A stretch of 64,000 nt of DNA from Hermodice carunculata (lineage: Eukaryota > Annelida > Polychaeta > Eunicida > Amphinomidae). This document shows, one piece after another, positions 13,413-23,868 of this stretch. The translations under genes were made by a program, and so were the position numbers. The first letter of the stretch is position 1; each line of letters opens with the position of its first letter. Location: positions 33,196,549 to 33,260,548 of the forward strand of contig OZ026618.1 in the NCBI GenBank assembly GCA_964020975.1, read 5' to 3'. The notes under the pieces are model-generated. The model made no database searches. It saw only the letters and a program-made list of their open reading frames with translations, and was not told the DNA's origin.

Positions 13413-15148
13413 GGACAGGTAAGACACCAAAAACTTTTGCATGGGCAATTTTGAGATTTTAACAGTTTTTACAAGATAAATGTGCTTTCTATAAGATGGC
13501 AAAATTTCAAGCTCCTAACTGAAGTAGAAATAAAAGAAATATGCAAAAAGCCCATAGGCATGTGGACATCTGAATATCCATGTGTCATGCTTCGGGTTTT
13601 CAGCCGCCTAGCGGAACAGTGCCACCCACCAATTATACTTAACAGTTGGTCACATGGCTACAGCTAGCAACGGCCCATGGCAAAACGAGGGTGGTATTAC
13701 AGCAGCGCCGTGAAATCAGGCGGCATGCCAACAGTGTGTTTATGGACAGGGAAATAATGCCAACATGCAAACATGTCAGAGCCATAGTGGTTTACTTTAA
13801 TGTTACCTTGCTTGTTTTGCATTAAAATAAAGGAAAGCTTTAAATGTTCAGGAGCAATGGGAATTGTCAGACGATATCCCATCATCACCGTATCAAAGGC
13901 CATGCTGCAGTGTATTACTCCAGCAGCCCGGCACACCAAAGGTAGGCCTAAAAAATTGGAACTTTAACCAACAGTACCCATGTGCATAATAATATTTTAT
14001 GGAACACCTCAAGGATGAGGAGTCAAAAGTACAAATAAATACATCACAGGAAGCATAAACGTGAACACAAGAGAAAACAAACTAAATAGTGATACAAAAC
14101 TCGGTTTGGAAAGAGAAATAAAACTCATTTATTACAAAATAATGACAAGCTAAGTAAAATACCCCCCCCCCCCCCACAAGTCTAACAAGCTTACCAAAAA
14201 AGGTATAAAGATAGGAATACATAACATAAAACCCTATCCCTAAAACTGGGATGAAAAGGTGGAGGCCCAAGGACCAAACCCGCCACCCATCCCCTGGCCA
14301 TGAGCAGTCGTAGGCCGCCCCATTTAAGCAAGGCAACACAACTTTCCTTGCCAGGCTTGAGATCACAGGGCCTCCATGGTGTCAAGCTTTGAAACCAGAT
14401 TGTCAATGTCGCCATTTGACAGATCACTGAGTAATGTTTTTCATACTTCAAAGGCTCTTTTATTCATGTGATTGGACAATAGTTGATTGACAACCTCACC
14501 AAATGTTAAGAGACTGTGTTTACCCTGTTTTGTAGAAATATCAACTCAATTTGAGCAAACAGTATTGTTTCGTAGGCAAAGGATCAACATGGAAGGCCTT
14601 TGAAGTGTGTTTTCTCAGAAAGGATGTTAGGATGAGAGCCCCACCTAGATATGCTTATTCTAATAAAACTACGGGGGGAATTTCCACTCAGTTAACGGCT
14701 TTTGATTCTGTAATGTCTGAACCACAAAAAAACGATTCAGTGATTTTCAAAATTTTGCTTCGTTCTTTCTGCATGAAATGAAGAAAATGAACATCCTGGA
14801 AATCAAAGGGAAAACTGAAATGTCAAACTTTGAAAATGGATAACAGAAAAACTGAGCCAAACATAAAAAATCACTGCAGTGGATCGTTTTTTGTTGCCTA
14901 TTTGTCAGGATTAAGATGCAAGTGTTGTTATGATTCTATCACAAATAATAAGTGACTTATATATCGACATTTATGGAGTGGATGGTTTGCGTTCAACTTT
15001 CGACATCACAAACTCCCAAACATGGGATATATAAATTGTTAGGAGTATCATGATGATTACACACATATATGATTTGTTATCCTAACACAAATACATTTTG
15101 AGCTAGTATCGATTAAAGTGGGATTTATTTTTGGTGTCTTAGCTGTCC
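13413..15148. mobile_element. TTAA-flanked 1.74-kb inverted-repeat DNA element, copy A
   Basis: Left end GGACAGGTAAGACACCAAAA and right end (reverse complement) GGACAGCTAAGACACCAAAA form about 20-bp terminal inverted repeats with one mismatch. TTAA flanks both ends exactly (13409-13412 and 15149-15152). TTAA duplications are known for piggyBac and Sola3 superfamilies; the termini do not clearly fit either. I find no transposase frame, so it is non-autonomous. Its left part (13413 to about 14235), a middle block (about 14270-14420) and its right part (about 14695-15148) match, in reverse order and orientation, 30935-31850, 28370-28570 and 26964-27445. A poly-C run lies at 14162-14176. Confidence 0.85.
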
Positions 15149-15152
15149 TTAA

Positions 15153-16267
15153 TACAGTAATCTGCTCTTTTTCCTGTCAAGTTCCCTTTGTGTGGCCTAG
15201 GTGGCAGCACAGGATCTCAGTTGATATGAATATGGGAAAACCTGGTACTGTGAAATAATAAGATAATACAATCATGTAATGTTGGCATGGGTCTACTGTG
15301 AATTTATTTACATTGTAATTTCACTGTGTTTTTATTTTGGCTTCTTTCGCTGATGTTTCAAAACCACCAAAGTAAGAACCCAGTGAAAAAGATTTTTCAC
15401 CCTTAAAGTGCTTATCACAGCTATAGTTGTTTTGTTATAACTGCTTAACATACAATGTGTTAAAGATAAAAATTCCTCATGAAGATCTATACCTTTCATT
15501 CAAATACCAGAAAGCCTAGTCTAAAGCAAAAAGTAGTCTTGGGTAACAGTTTTCCTAGGGACACTTTGCATGCGAAGTGCCCAGAGAAAAGCTGTTGACA
15601 CAGTCTGAAATTAGTGTTGTGAGGGTTAACATGGCATGGCTGGAATTTATAACAAGAAAACTAAATGCAATTTTTTTGTGAAAGGTCCAAAATGCCAATA
15701 CTGCCAATATTAGAACCTGTGAAAATAAATGTATTCACAGTGTGTTCATATTACACATTTAGGGGCTGACCCTTCACAATTCACATACTTGTTTTGTGAT
15801 ATACATATATCAGAATATCTCATATACATATATAATTATTAATAAAATATATATTGAGCTTCCCAAATTAAAATTAAAGTCCTACTGCCGAGCAAATCTT
15901 GCCATATTGAATTTGGAGGTTGAATGTCTATCAAAATTTTAATGTGATAATATATTCTGCAGGTTGGGTTTTTTTCACCTGAGACACTCAAATCAGTCAA
16001 TCATTTATCTATGTTCCTACAGAGGATACAGTGCTTTGGATGTTTTGACAATTCAATTTGTTAAGGTGACATGAACGAATTCATACAACATGTATGGTAT
16101 ATTGAGGAAAACAACGTCATGAGTAATTTACTTTTTTATGTGGCAGTAAAAATGTCTGGCAGATCAGCAACCTGTTCCCTAGATATGCATGAGTATAAGT
16201 TGCAACAGGGTATTTCTAGAATTGTACTTTCTATTTCTTACAGCCTCACGGTCAAGGCAATTGCACA
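15153..16267. other. intergenic sequence, no gene seen
   Basis: AT-rich. A segment near 15540-15620 (GTGCCCAGAGAAAAGCTGTTGAC) resembles the interior of the MITE at 9551-9794. Nothing else is recognised. Confidence 0.5.
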
Positions 16268-17485
16268 TAATTAGTAGCTCAGCTGGCTCATCAGCCAGCA
16301 GAGCTTGTGCCATCACTCTTCGTCCGGCGTCATCCATCCATCGTGTGTTCACAGTTCACATTTTACACTTCTTCTCCAAAGCTGTCAGGCAGATTACCTT
16401 CAAGCTTGGTGACAATGTACCTTGGGGAGGTCTCTACCAACATGGTTCAAATGGTCACACTCCAGTGATTTTTGGATTTTTCTTGATTTTTTTTCTTTTC
16501 TGGGTCAAATCTTAAAAAATTTCTTCTCTGAAACTGCTCATTCTATTGCTTTTATATCACAAAGGAAGACTCCTAGGGATTCCTAGTTCTTTACTTGTTC
16601 ACCAGGTGGGGCTGCAATTTTTTTCTGTTTTAACAATTTTTGGGGCTGTTTTTGCTATGATCGACTGATACTCGAGAACCGTCACTCAGATTAAGCTGAA
16701 ACGTTGTGGAAACACTCCTAGAGAGTCCTTGTTCTTAATTTGTTCACCAGGTGGTGCTGTAATATTTTTTACTACTTTTTGTGATTTTTTTTGTGTGTGT
16801 TTTTTCCGATATTTTACTTTTGCTTCAGAACCATCACTCAGATTAGGTTAAAACTTGGTGGATTTGTTCCTTGTGAAAGGGGCAAACAAGGTTGTTCGCT
16901 AGGTGGCACTGCTGTGGATTCCTGATTTTTGACGATTCATTTGAATTTGGGTATTTGTTGGTAAACGACATTTTTTATTCATTACTTTACAGGCATTGCC
17001 AAGTCAATGGGCAGTGTGGTGCTAGTTTACGTTTTTGACTTCTGAAACTGTCAACCAGATTGACTTCAAAATTGGTGGCAATGTACTTTGGGTGGGTCTC
17101 TACCAAGCTTGTTCAAATGGTCACGCTTTGGTGATTTTTTTTTATTTTTATGATTTTTTTTTCTTTTTTTTGGGGGGGGTGTGGGAAATCTTAAAAAAAT
17201 CCTCCTAAAACCACTCACCAATTGCTTTGATATCACACAGGAACACTCCTAGGGACTCCTAGTTCTTAATTTATCCCCCTGGTGGTGCTGCAATTTTTAG
17301 CTCAGCTAACTTGCATGCGAGACTGAGTTTTTAGGAGGCTCAGTCGCCCGACTTAGAAATACTTCTTAATGCCATATGCTCTCAGCTAAAGATCAACGTA
17401 GGTCTATTCAGCTGCAACCTTGATTTTGTGGGACAAGATTAGGTCAGCTGAGCAGGGGCTGTTCACGCAGCCCTCTAATCTTTTC
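16268..17485 (+). repeat. AGCTCAGCTGAC hairpin-repeat family, copy 1
   Basis: It starts with AGCTCAGCTGGCTCATCAGC, an imperfect hairpin. It then contains repeated sub-blocks CACTTCTTCTCCAAA, AAGCTTGGTGACAATGT, GTCTCTACCAA and TTCACCAGGTGG, and ends near CAGCTGAGCAGGGGCTGTTC. The same order recurs at 18425-18830, 29417-30938 and, as a fragment, 44480-44700. Its hairpin start and T-rich sub-repeats suggest a non-autonomous DNA element or satellite-like repeat. No protein is encoded. Confidence 0.75.
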
Positions 17486-18424
17486 AGTAAAGTTTGTATT
17501 ACACAAGTCATTGCAACAAACAGACTGCTGACGTCAATATATTTTGTCTTTTTTGGTATAACATTTGCCATGATGGAAGAACCTACTTTTAAATAAAGTA
17601 ATCCCTTTTGCCACTTAAATGTTGTTTGAGATTGCTGATGGTTGTGAATTACAGGTATCTTTTAACAGAACATTCTGTGTCAAGAATATTATGGACAGGG
17701 GCTGTTTTTGTGGTTTGTAACAAGTGGTGGTCTTCAGACAATGGGAGAAAACAGTGCCAGTATATGCTATGAATTGATGGAGTATTCTCATGTATTGTGG
17801 GGATGAAGAGATGACTCAAGACTTCATTTTACTTTTCTTAAATAAAATAAGTATATGCTGCCAGAAATTGGCAGTATTTACTGAATTCTCACAAACTTCA
17901 TCCGTTCTTTTGAAACATCAACTGCAGGGCCAGGAGTCAGTCTTAGGCTGTCCCAAGTACTTGTTCAGAATTTTGAAGGATTTACTCATTACAAACTTGG
18001 TTCCTTCTTTCGGAACATACACTAAGAGTTGACAACTAAATAGAACTTTATTTCTTGGAGAGTTTCATAGTGAGGAGTAGGTGTGATCATGGAGTTTGTT
18101 TTACATTTCTGGCACAGGATGTCCATTGTTACAGTACTTGTTATGCAAGATACAAAGCTCCATTTAAAGTCGGAATGTGTCCAAACAGAAAAATTAGCCA
18201 AAGGGCTATTAAAACTGACAAAATACATACACAAAGTATCGTTAGACAAAAACTTGTAACTAAAAATGGCAGCATTTATACACAACTGAAAAAAGAAGCA
18301 TCACAAAGTTACAAATCAAATATAGGACAGTCCTGCATCTCGCTCATCTGGGTATTTGGATTAAAAGGTTGTATTACATGCTGTGCAAGTGCATGACTCG
18401 TCAAAGGTCCAGGAGGCAATCAGT
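17486..18424. other. intergenic sequence, no gene seen
   Basis: Short open frames at 17790-18032 and 18055-18396 have no recognisable domain. No repeat with a copy elsewhere in the window was noticed. Confidence 0.45.
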
Positions 18425-18830
18425 TTTTAGCTCAGCTGACTTGTCAGTCAGCCGAGCTTATCTTATGGTCCTCTCGTCGTCCCTCTGTCCATCATCTGTT
18501 GTCCATCATCAACAATTCACATTTTCGACTTCTTCTCCAAAACCATCCCCCAGATTCACTTCAAACTTGGTGGAGATGTGCCTTGGGTGGGTCTCTACCA
18601 AGTTTCTTCAAGTGGTTCCACTCGAGTAATTTTGGATTTTTTATGATTTTTTTTTTTGTTCTGGGGGGGGGGGGGGGGGGGGCAAATCTTAAAAAAAATC
18701 TTCTCAGAAAACCTCACCCAATTGCTTTACATATCACACAGGAGACTCCCGGAGACTCCTAGTTCTGAATTTGTTCACCAGGTGGCACTGCAATTTTTTT
18801 CTAATTTTTAAAAATTTTTGTATGCTATTG
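18425..18830 (+). repeat. AGCTCAGCTGAC hairpin-repeat family, copy 2 (partial)
   Basis: It opens with AGCTCAGCTGACTTGTCAGT and the complementary arm CAGCCGAGCT, then the CATTTTCGACTTCTTCTCC, CTTGGTGGAGATGTGCCTTG and TTCACCAGGTGGCACTGC blocks of the family. A poly-G run lies at about 18665-18682. It is cut short relative to copy 1. Confidence 0.75.
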
Positions 18831-18984
18831 TTATTTTTGACTTCCATATGGAGACATGAGGGGTTACATGCACATGTTGAACTCAACCCTCCGTAATAAC
18901 AGGTGCTACGTGGTACCAACCATTTTACCCACCATATTAGGGTAAACCATATATGCAAACTAATTACATTGATTCATAGTTAGG

Positions 18985-19312
18985 TATGGCCCATAGTACA
19001 GGAGCGCTTCTCAAATGCGCAGTTGATATAATTCAGCACTGGTCTGCATAAAGATGGTATGCCGTTGCCTAAAGACATAATGAAATGAAACTTTTCTGAT
19101 TGTGAGAGATCTCTGAAGTTCACACAGCACCGGCTAAAATTGTTACATAATTCTTCTCTAATATCAGAATACAAACTACAGTCTAGAATAAAGTGTTGTT
19201 CATCTTCTACTGCGTCCATATTGCACAACCGACACTTACATAATTCTACTGGTGTTTTGGGTCTTGTATATCTCCCTGTTTCAATTTCCAAAGTGTGGGC
19301 ACTTACACGAAG
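18985..19312 (-). pseudogene. LINE reverse transcriptase C-terminal fragment
   Basis: The minus strand reads LRVSAHTLEIETGRYTRPKT followed by CKCRLCNMDAVEDEQHFILDC. This is the conserved C-terminal block of CR1/Jockey/RTE-like LINE polyproteins (E-GRY, then R-C-x2-C, VEDE-HF, C). The RT domain proper is not found next to it, so it is probably the 3' remnant of the LINE whose endonuclease parts lie at 19555-20817. The frame stays open to about 18980. Confidence 0.75.
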
Positions 19313-19554
19313 TTTGATGTATCAGTGTGGACGCATCACAGGTCTCGTGACCCAATGAACCGACATGTTGAGTGGCAGCTTTGTTTACACTCCATTTTGG
19401 TAAGACCGCGTCGGGGAAAAAACAACGATTTTAAAGTCAATGTAAAAAGTATTTAGCAACGAAACAGTGCGGAACTTAGAGTAAAGTTGTTAACAGACCA
19501 GAAAATGTAAAAAGTGAAACATTGTGGATTTTTATGTTGTTCACTAGATCACTA

Positions 19555-20087
19555 AGTTAAAGTGCCTTTAGCTCCTTTAAAACAGGTTGGCTCCTTGACC
19601 AAGTTTCTAAGATGAAGGGTATCACAAAGCATGTAGTGGTGTTTCAGACATCATGCTATAGAGTAAGTCACCGACTACAAAAAAGTTGCCACAGCGGCTG
19701 TAAGCTTTTTCAGTAACAATAGACCCTTCATGTATAAAGACTTTTGGACTGTGAGGCTGGCCTATAAAAGGCAACCAGCGACCACTGTATTTTTTTTTCA
19801 AGTAAGCTTAATGGAGATATTTTCAACAATATGTAATTCATTACTATCTATTCCACGTGAGAGAATATCAGACTCAATATAAATTAAAATATCACCACCA
19901 TGACTGTTTCAAATCCATCTATACATACTGTAAATTTGGGCACAAAGAACTGGCGATCCCGAAAGGATCCATCAAGCTTATGTGGAATGACAAGTAAGGC
20001 AGCCGTTGTGTGTAACAACTTTATTAGATCCCTGCTGAGAATACATACAATATGGCCACACCTGTAAGACCATACACACAGGCCCAT
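19555..20087 (-). pseudogene. LINE endonuclease fragment, C-terminal half
   Basis: The minus strand reads HKLDGSFRDRQFFVPKF, then GGDILIYIESDILSRG, ENISIKLT and LRNLVKEPTCFKGAN. These match in order the AP-endonuclease domain of CR1/L2-type LINEs (SETKLD-SFP, F-I-GF, GGG-YV, P-R, YNLKNLVKEPTCFKN). Several stops and a frame change are visible (for example TGA after SIKLT), so the copy is dead. About 240 bases of unrelated sequence, including an inverted repeat at 20338-20406, separate it from the upstream half. Confidence 0.65.
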
Positions 20088-20328
20088 GCAATTATGCCTA
20101 GCTATGGCAGAATGGCAGAAGCAGCCACTGCTAAACAGCCTCTAGAAAACAGCTAGACTGCACATATTGGTACCAATGGCACACATGTCACTGTTCACAT
20201 GCAGCACAGGCACAGTGGTTTCTGTCCAAAATGGGAGCTCCACTCCAGAGCTGTTACTCCCTCAAAAGCCTTGTGTGCAAGTGACAAAACAGGTGTGGTC
20301 TTGTCAAACAAGAGACCAGTCGTATGTC

Positions 20329-20808
20329 TCACACCATCGCAACCACCTGGTGACAGTTTCCAAAGCCCCAAAACTTTTTAGTTTCAAAACTGTCAAGTGG
20401 TGGCACTCGCCCGTCATGTTTGTGTGAATGCAATGTCAACTTTACCTTGTCACATTTAGTTTCACTAATAACAAGGCAATCCACCAGATTGTCACGACAC
20501 ATGTTATAAATGTCACCAAATTTGTACGTAATGCTGTTAATATATAAATGTGTGTTACTCAGATGTGATTGTCTTAGGGGCTCGAAATGATCATCAGATG
20601 TAAAGTTTATGTCACAGGACTCCATGTCCTCATTGATGGGCAAAGAAACAGAGTTTTGTGCATTTTCTGCCTCAGTGTTTGAGTCCAAATCACAATCCTC
20701 ACCCAGGTTAATATGTGTAGCTTCCAGGAAAGGAAGTTTAGCAAAGATGCACTTGGGACAGCGCCAGTCAAAATCCTGGCCTTTCTGCTCTAGGTATGAG
20801 AAAAATTC
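20329..20808 (-). pseudogene. LINE PHD-finger end and endonuclease start
   Basis: The minus strand reads YLEQKGQDFDWRCPKC, the final Cys pair of a PHD-like finger. An acidic linker follows, then HLYINSITYKFGDIYNMCRD and LVDCLVISETKCD, the first motifs of an AP-endonuclease (N and the catalytic E of SETK). The first half of the same finger is at 25173-25400. The two halves are separated by the insertion at 20814-25167. Confidence 0.75.
20338..20406. repeat. imperfect inverted repeat
   Basis: CCACCTGGTGACAGTTTCCA on the left pairs imperfectly with the reverse complement of TTTCAAAACTGTCAAGTGG on the right, around a short loop. It may mark a small foldback element inserted into the LINE endonuclease. 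Confidence 0.5.
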
Positions 20809-20830
20809 AAATGACACTATTAGTTATTCA

Positions 20831-20950
20831 CTGTTTTAGTGTGAAATACAGGAAGTATCTCCCCCAAAGACAGCTGTATTACCCGAGGCGAAACCGAGGG
20901 TAATACAGCTGTCTTGGGGGAGATACTTCCTGTATTTCACACTAAAACAG
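20831..20950. repeat. 53-bp-arm foldback palindrome
   Basis: CTGTTTTAGTGTGAAATACA begins the left arm (20831-20883) and its reverse complement ends the right arm (20898-20950). The arms match throughout except for one inserted A. The 14-nt loop contains GAGGCGAAACCGA. It may be a foldback element or the structured end of the 4.35-kb insertion. Confidence 0.9.
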
Positions 20951-21504
20951 TTAATGACGATTTTATTCCATTTTTGATGATGTAAATTCATGCCCAAAAA
21001 ATACACATGTTCGACCCGCTGCTGCTGCAGTTCACTTCACAGTCCGCCATCATGTTGTCGTCTGCAGCGCGTCAAGACTTGAATCGCATGACAGAGACTA
21101 CTACTACTACTAATAATAATACTGTGGCTCTCCACTTATGCGCCGAGGTCCTGTGTGACACAGGTGGCCTAGGAACAGAAAAAAAAAAAAAATGATGATG
21201 ATGATGATGAGATGGAGGAAACCATGGTTATGCTTATCAGCTCATGCTGCCGTGTTTACCAGGACCAGAGCCGAGGCAAAGAGTCCACCACACACTCTCT
21301 CACAGCTGTGGTGGGCCCCTGGCCCTGGATATATCCCCCAACACTCATCGCTTGTAGCCCACCCACCCCCCCATAAAAAGACAGAAAAACCATCCCTCAT
21401 ACACCCTATCCCCGCCTCTAAGGCTCAGGCATTTCCCATGGGGGATCCCATGGGAGCCCTTATAAGGGCTGCCACCATTCCCTCTCCTCCCTGCATCTAA
21501 GATT

Positions 21505-23868
21505 CTAATTCACCCTGTTGCTATCAAGCCCTATCAATTCATTTCTTTTCTCCCAGCACCCTACCAAGTAGTCCTGTACGCTTTTAGTGCCTTTCTTGCC
21601 TCCCAGAAAGCCACCCTTCAAACCTAAAACCCATGCTACACGTTCCTCTTCCTCTAAACACTGAACCTCTTCTAGACCCTTGTTATTATAGTCTTCCCTG
21701 TGCCACTTTCTGAAAAATTCTTCTCTTATCTCTCTATATGCATCACACCACAACAGCCAGTGATCCACTGTCTCATCTGCCTCTTGTCTACATACCATAC
21801 ATTTACCATTACTCCCTGTTGTCCACTTCTGTTTTCTCTTTTCTAGATTGATTACTCCTGCCCTACTTTGAAAAAGAAGCTTGGATCCCTTCCCTCCATC
21901 CCAACACACACTTTTCTTTGGTTTTTCTAGTACCTTGTATGCTTTTAGTGTACTCTTTTCCCTGACACCTCTTTTCCAGTCTTCTTTCCAACCCTCTGTA
22001 ACAGTCCTACCTATATACACTTTCCAGTTTTCAACCTCATCATATCCTTTCAATTCGTATCTCTCTGCCAACTTATTTATATCTTTGACCCATCTTGTTT
22101 GTTCCTTGACTACTTCATTGTAAACCTTCCTGCACCACCTGTCTTCATTTACTGATTGTAAATACCCCCAGTACTTAAGCTTTGCTTTGGCAATTCTGTC
22201 TGTAATTTTATTCCATCCTAACTCTCCTAGGACTGCTTCTGTTGCTGCACATGGTGGTGCTCCCAGTATACATTTCCCCATCTCATTCTGTACTTTCTCC
22301 ATTCCCTGGATATCTCCTACACTTATTGAAATCACATCTAAGCCATATATCATCCCTGGTATCGCTACTCTATCCCATAATACCCTTGCTGTGTATGCTC
22401 TGTTGAAACTGTTCAGTGCAGTAGCTTTAATCATTCCTTTTGTATGGTTCACTTTCTGTTTAATCTTCTCAACCTGATATCTGAACATGCCTTTACCTGT
22501 TGTTTTTATCTTAACACCTAGGTATTCATACTCATCAACCTCCTCAATTTCAATTAATTGTTCATTACCTTCTGGAATTTGGAACTGCCCAATTTTCCAT
22601 TTTTTATTCCAATCTGGTTTCTTCCCAAGAGTCTTCACTTTACTCTTATCCTTACTTAATTCTAACCTCCATTTATTCCTGTATTCCCCTGCTATGTTCA
22701 GCATTTCTTGCAGGTCTTTCTGGGACTCTGTCATGAGTACAATGTCATCTGCGAAAAACAGACCTGGAATTTTCAGGTCACCTACCTTTATTCCCTTATT
22801 ACACTCCATTAACTGGTCCGCCAGCTCCTTTATATACAGGGCAAACATAATCGGGGACAGCACACATCCCTGCTTTAGACCAATATCCAGGCGTGCATTC
22901 TCTACTTCTACCTTTTCTAAAGAAAGTGTACAGTCTACATCTTTATATAATGCTTTCAGAATTTCTAGAAAATTCCCACCAAATCCTAGTCCACTTAGTT
23001 TTTCCCACAGGGCATCTCTCCATACCCTGTCATAAGCTTTCCTCACATCTAAGAAACCCATGAAGACTTTCTTCCGCTTCTGCCTTGCCAACTCTAACAC
23101 CTGGGTCAATGTGAAGATGTGATCACCTACCCTTCTGCCTGGTCTGAATCCATTCTGAATTTCCCCCAGAAGTCCAAGCCTTTCGATTATTCTACTTAAT
23201 CTCCTGTACATTATCCTACTGAATATTTTTCCCACATTTGATGAAATGGCAATACCCCTACATTGATCCAATTGGCCTCCTGGGCCCTTCTTTGGGATAT
23301 ACGAGATCCTGAGTTTATTCCATTCCTTTGGTACTTGTCTTTTCTCAATAACCCTATTGAACAGCAACTGCAAGCTATCCTTAATTTCTTCTGGCCCTCT
23401 CTTTATGAATTCCGACAGTATGTCATCTGGCCCTGGTGCTTTGCGTAGTCGCATCTGCTCAATTGCTATTTCAACTTCTATACTTCTGACTCTGCCACAC
23501 ATCTCTGGATCCCAGTGATCCTGTGTGTATTCTGCTTGACACTCTGGTACTGTTCCCTGACCCCAGTGTGGATTATTAACTTCTTGCCAATGCTCCCTTA
23601 AAGCTTCCTGTATTTCTTCTTTGTTATCTGTTCTTTTCCCTCTGTGTGTGATTTCCTGTGCTTTATTCTGTTTACGCCGATTAACCTGTTTCCAAAAGAT
23701 GGTCGACCCTTCTCCCCCATTCTCCATTATTTTCTTTGTCATTCTTTCATTATTACTGGATCTCCTTTCTGCTTTCATCTCTGCTACGTTCCTTCTACAT
23801 TCCATATACTGTCTCTTAGCTTCTTCTGTTACACCTTCAGGGTATTTATTTTTCCTGGCTATCTCCAT
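21505..23868 (-). CDS. LINE reverse transcriptase (second ORF of inserted LINE)
   Basis: A 787-residue open frame encoding the polymerase of a non-LTR retrotransposon, which would copy the element RNA at a nicked target. RT motifs appear in order: KAPGPDDI (about 143-150), GQLDQCRGIAISS (198-210), NGFRPGRRVGDH (239-250), GFLDVRKAYDRVW (271-283), LKQGCVLSPIMFALYI (331-346) and the catalytic FADDIVLM (372-379). A C-terminal zinc-binding block CMVC-x9-H-x4-C lies near residue 710. The N-terminal region looks like the usual linker between endonuclease and RT. The first ATG overlaps the end of the endonuclease frame by 10 nt, so this is either a coupled second ORF or a single polyprotein split by a frameshift. 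The long uninterrupted frame suggests a recent insertion. The clade (CR1, I, RTE or other) is not decided. Confidence 0.88.
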   Translation of the reverse strand: MEIARKNKYPEGVTEEAKRQYMECRRNVAEMKAERRSSNNERMTKKIMENGGEGSTIFWKQVNRRKQNKAQEITHRGKRTDNKEEIQEALREHWQEVNNPHWGQGTVPECQAEYTQDHWDPEMCGRVRSIEVEIAIEQMRLRKAPGPDDILSEFIKRGPEEIKDSLQLLFNRVIEKRQVPKEWNKLRISYIPKKGPGGQLDQCRGIAISSNVGKIFSRIMYRRLSRIIERLGLLGEIQNGFRPGRRVGDHIFTLTQVLELARQKRKKVFMGFLDVRKAYDRVWRDALWEKLSGLGFGGNFLEILKALYKDVDCTLSLEKVEVENARLDIGLKQGCVLSPIMFALYIKELADQLMECNKGIKVGDLKIPGLFFADDIVLMTESQKDLQEMLNIAGEYRNKWRLELSKDKSKVKTLGKKPDWNKKWKIGQFQIPEGNEQLIEIEEVDEYEYLGVKIKTTGKGMFRYQVEKIKQKVNHTKGMIKATALNSFNRAYTARVLWDRVAIPGMIYGLDVISISVGDIQGMEKVQNEMGKCILGAPPCAATEAVLGELGWNKITDRIAKAKLKYWGYLQSVNEDRWCRKVYNEVVKEQTRWVKDINKLAERYELKGYDEVENWKVYIGRTVTEGWKEDWKRGVREKSTLKAYKVLEKPKKSVCWDGGKGSKLLFQSRAGVINLEKRKQKWTTGSNGKCMVCRQEADETVDHWLLWCDAYREIREEFFRKWHREDYNNKGLEEVQCLEEEERVAWVLGLKGGFLGGKKGTKSVQDYLVGCWEKRNELIGLDSNRVN

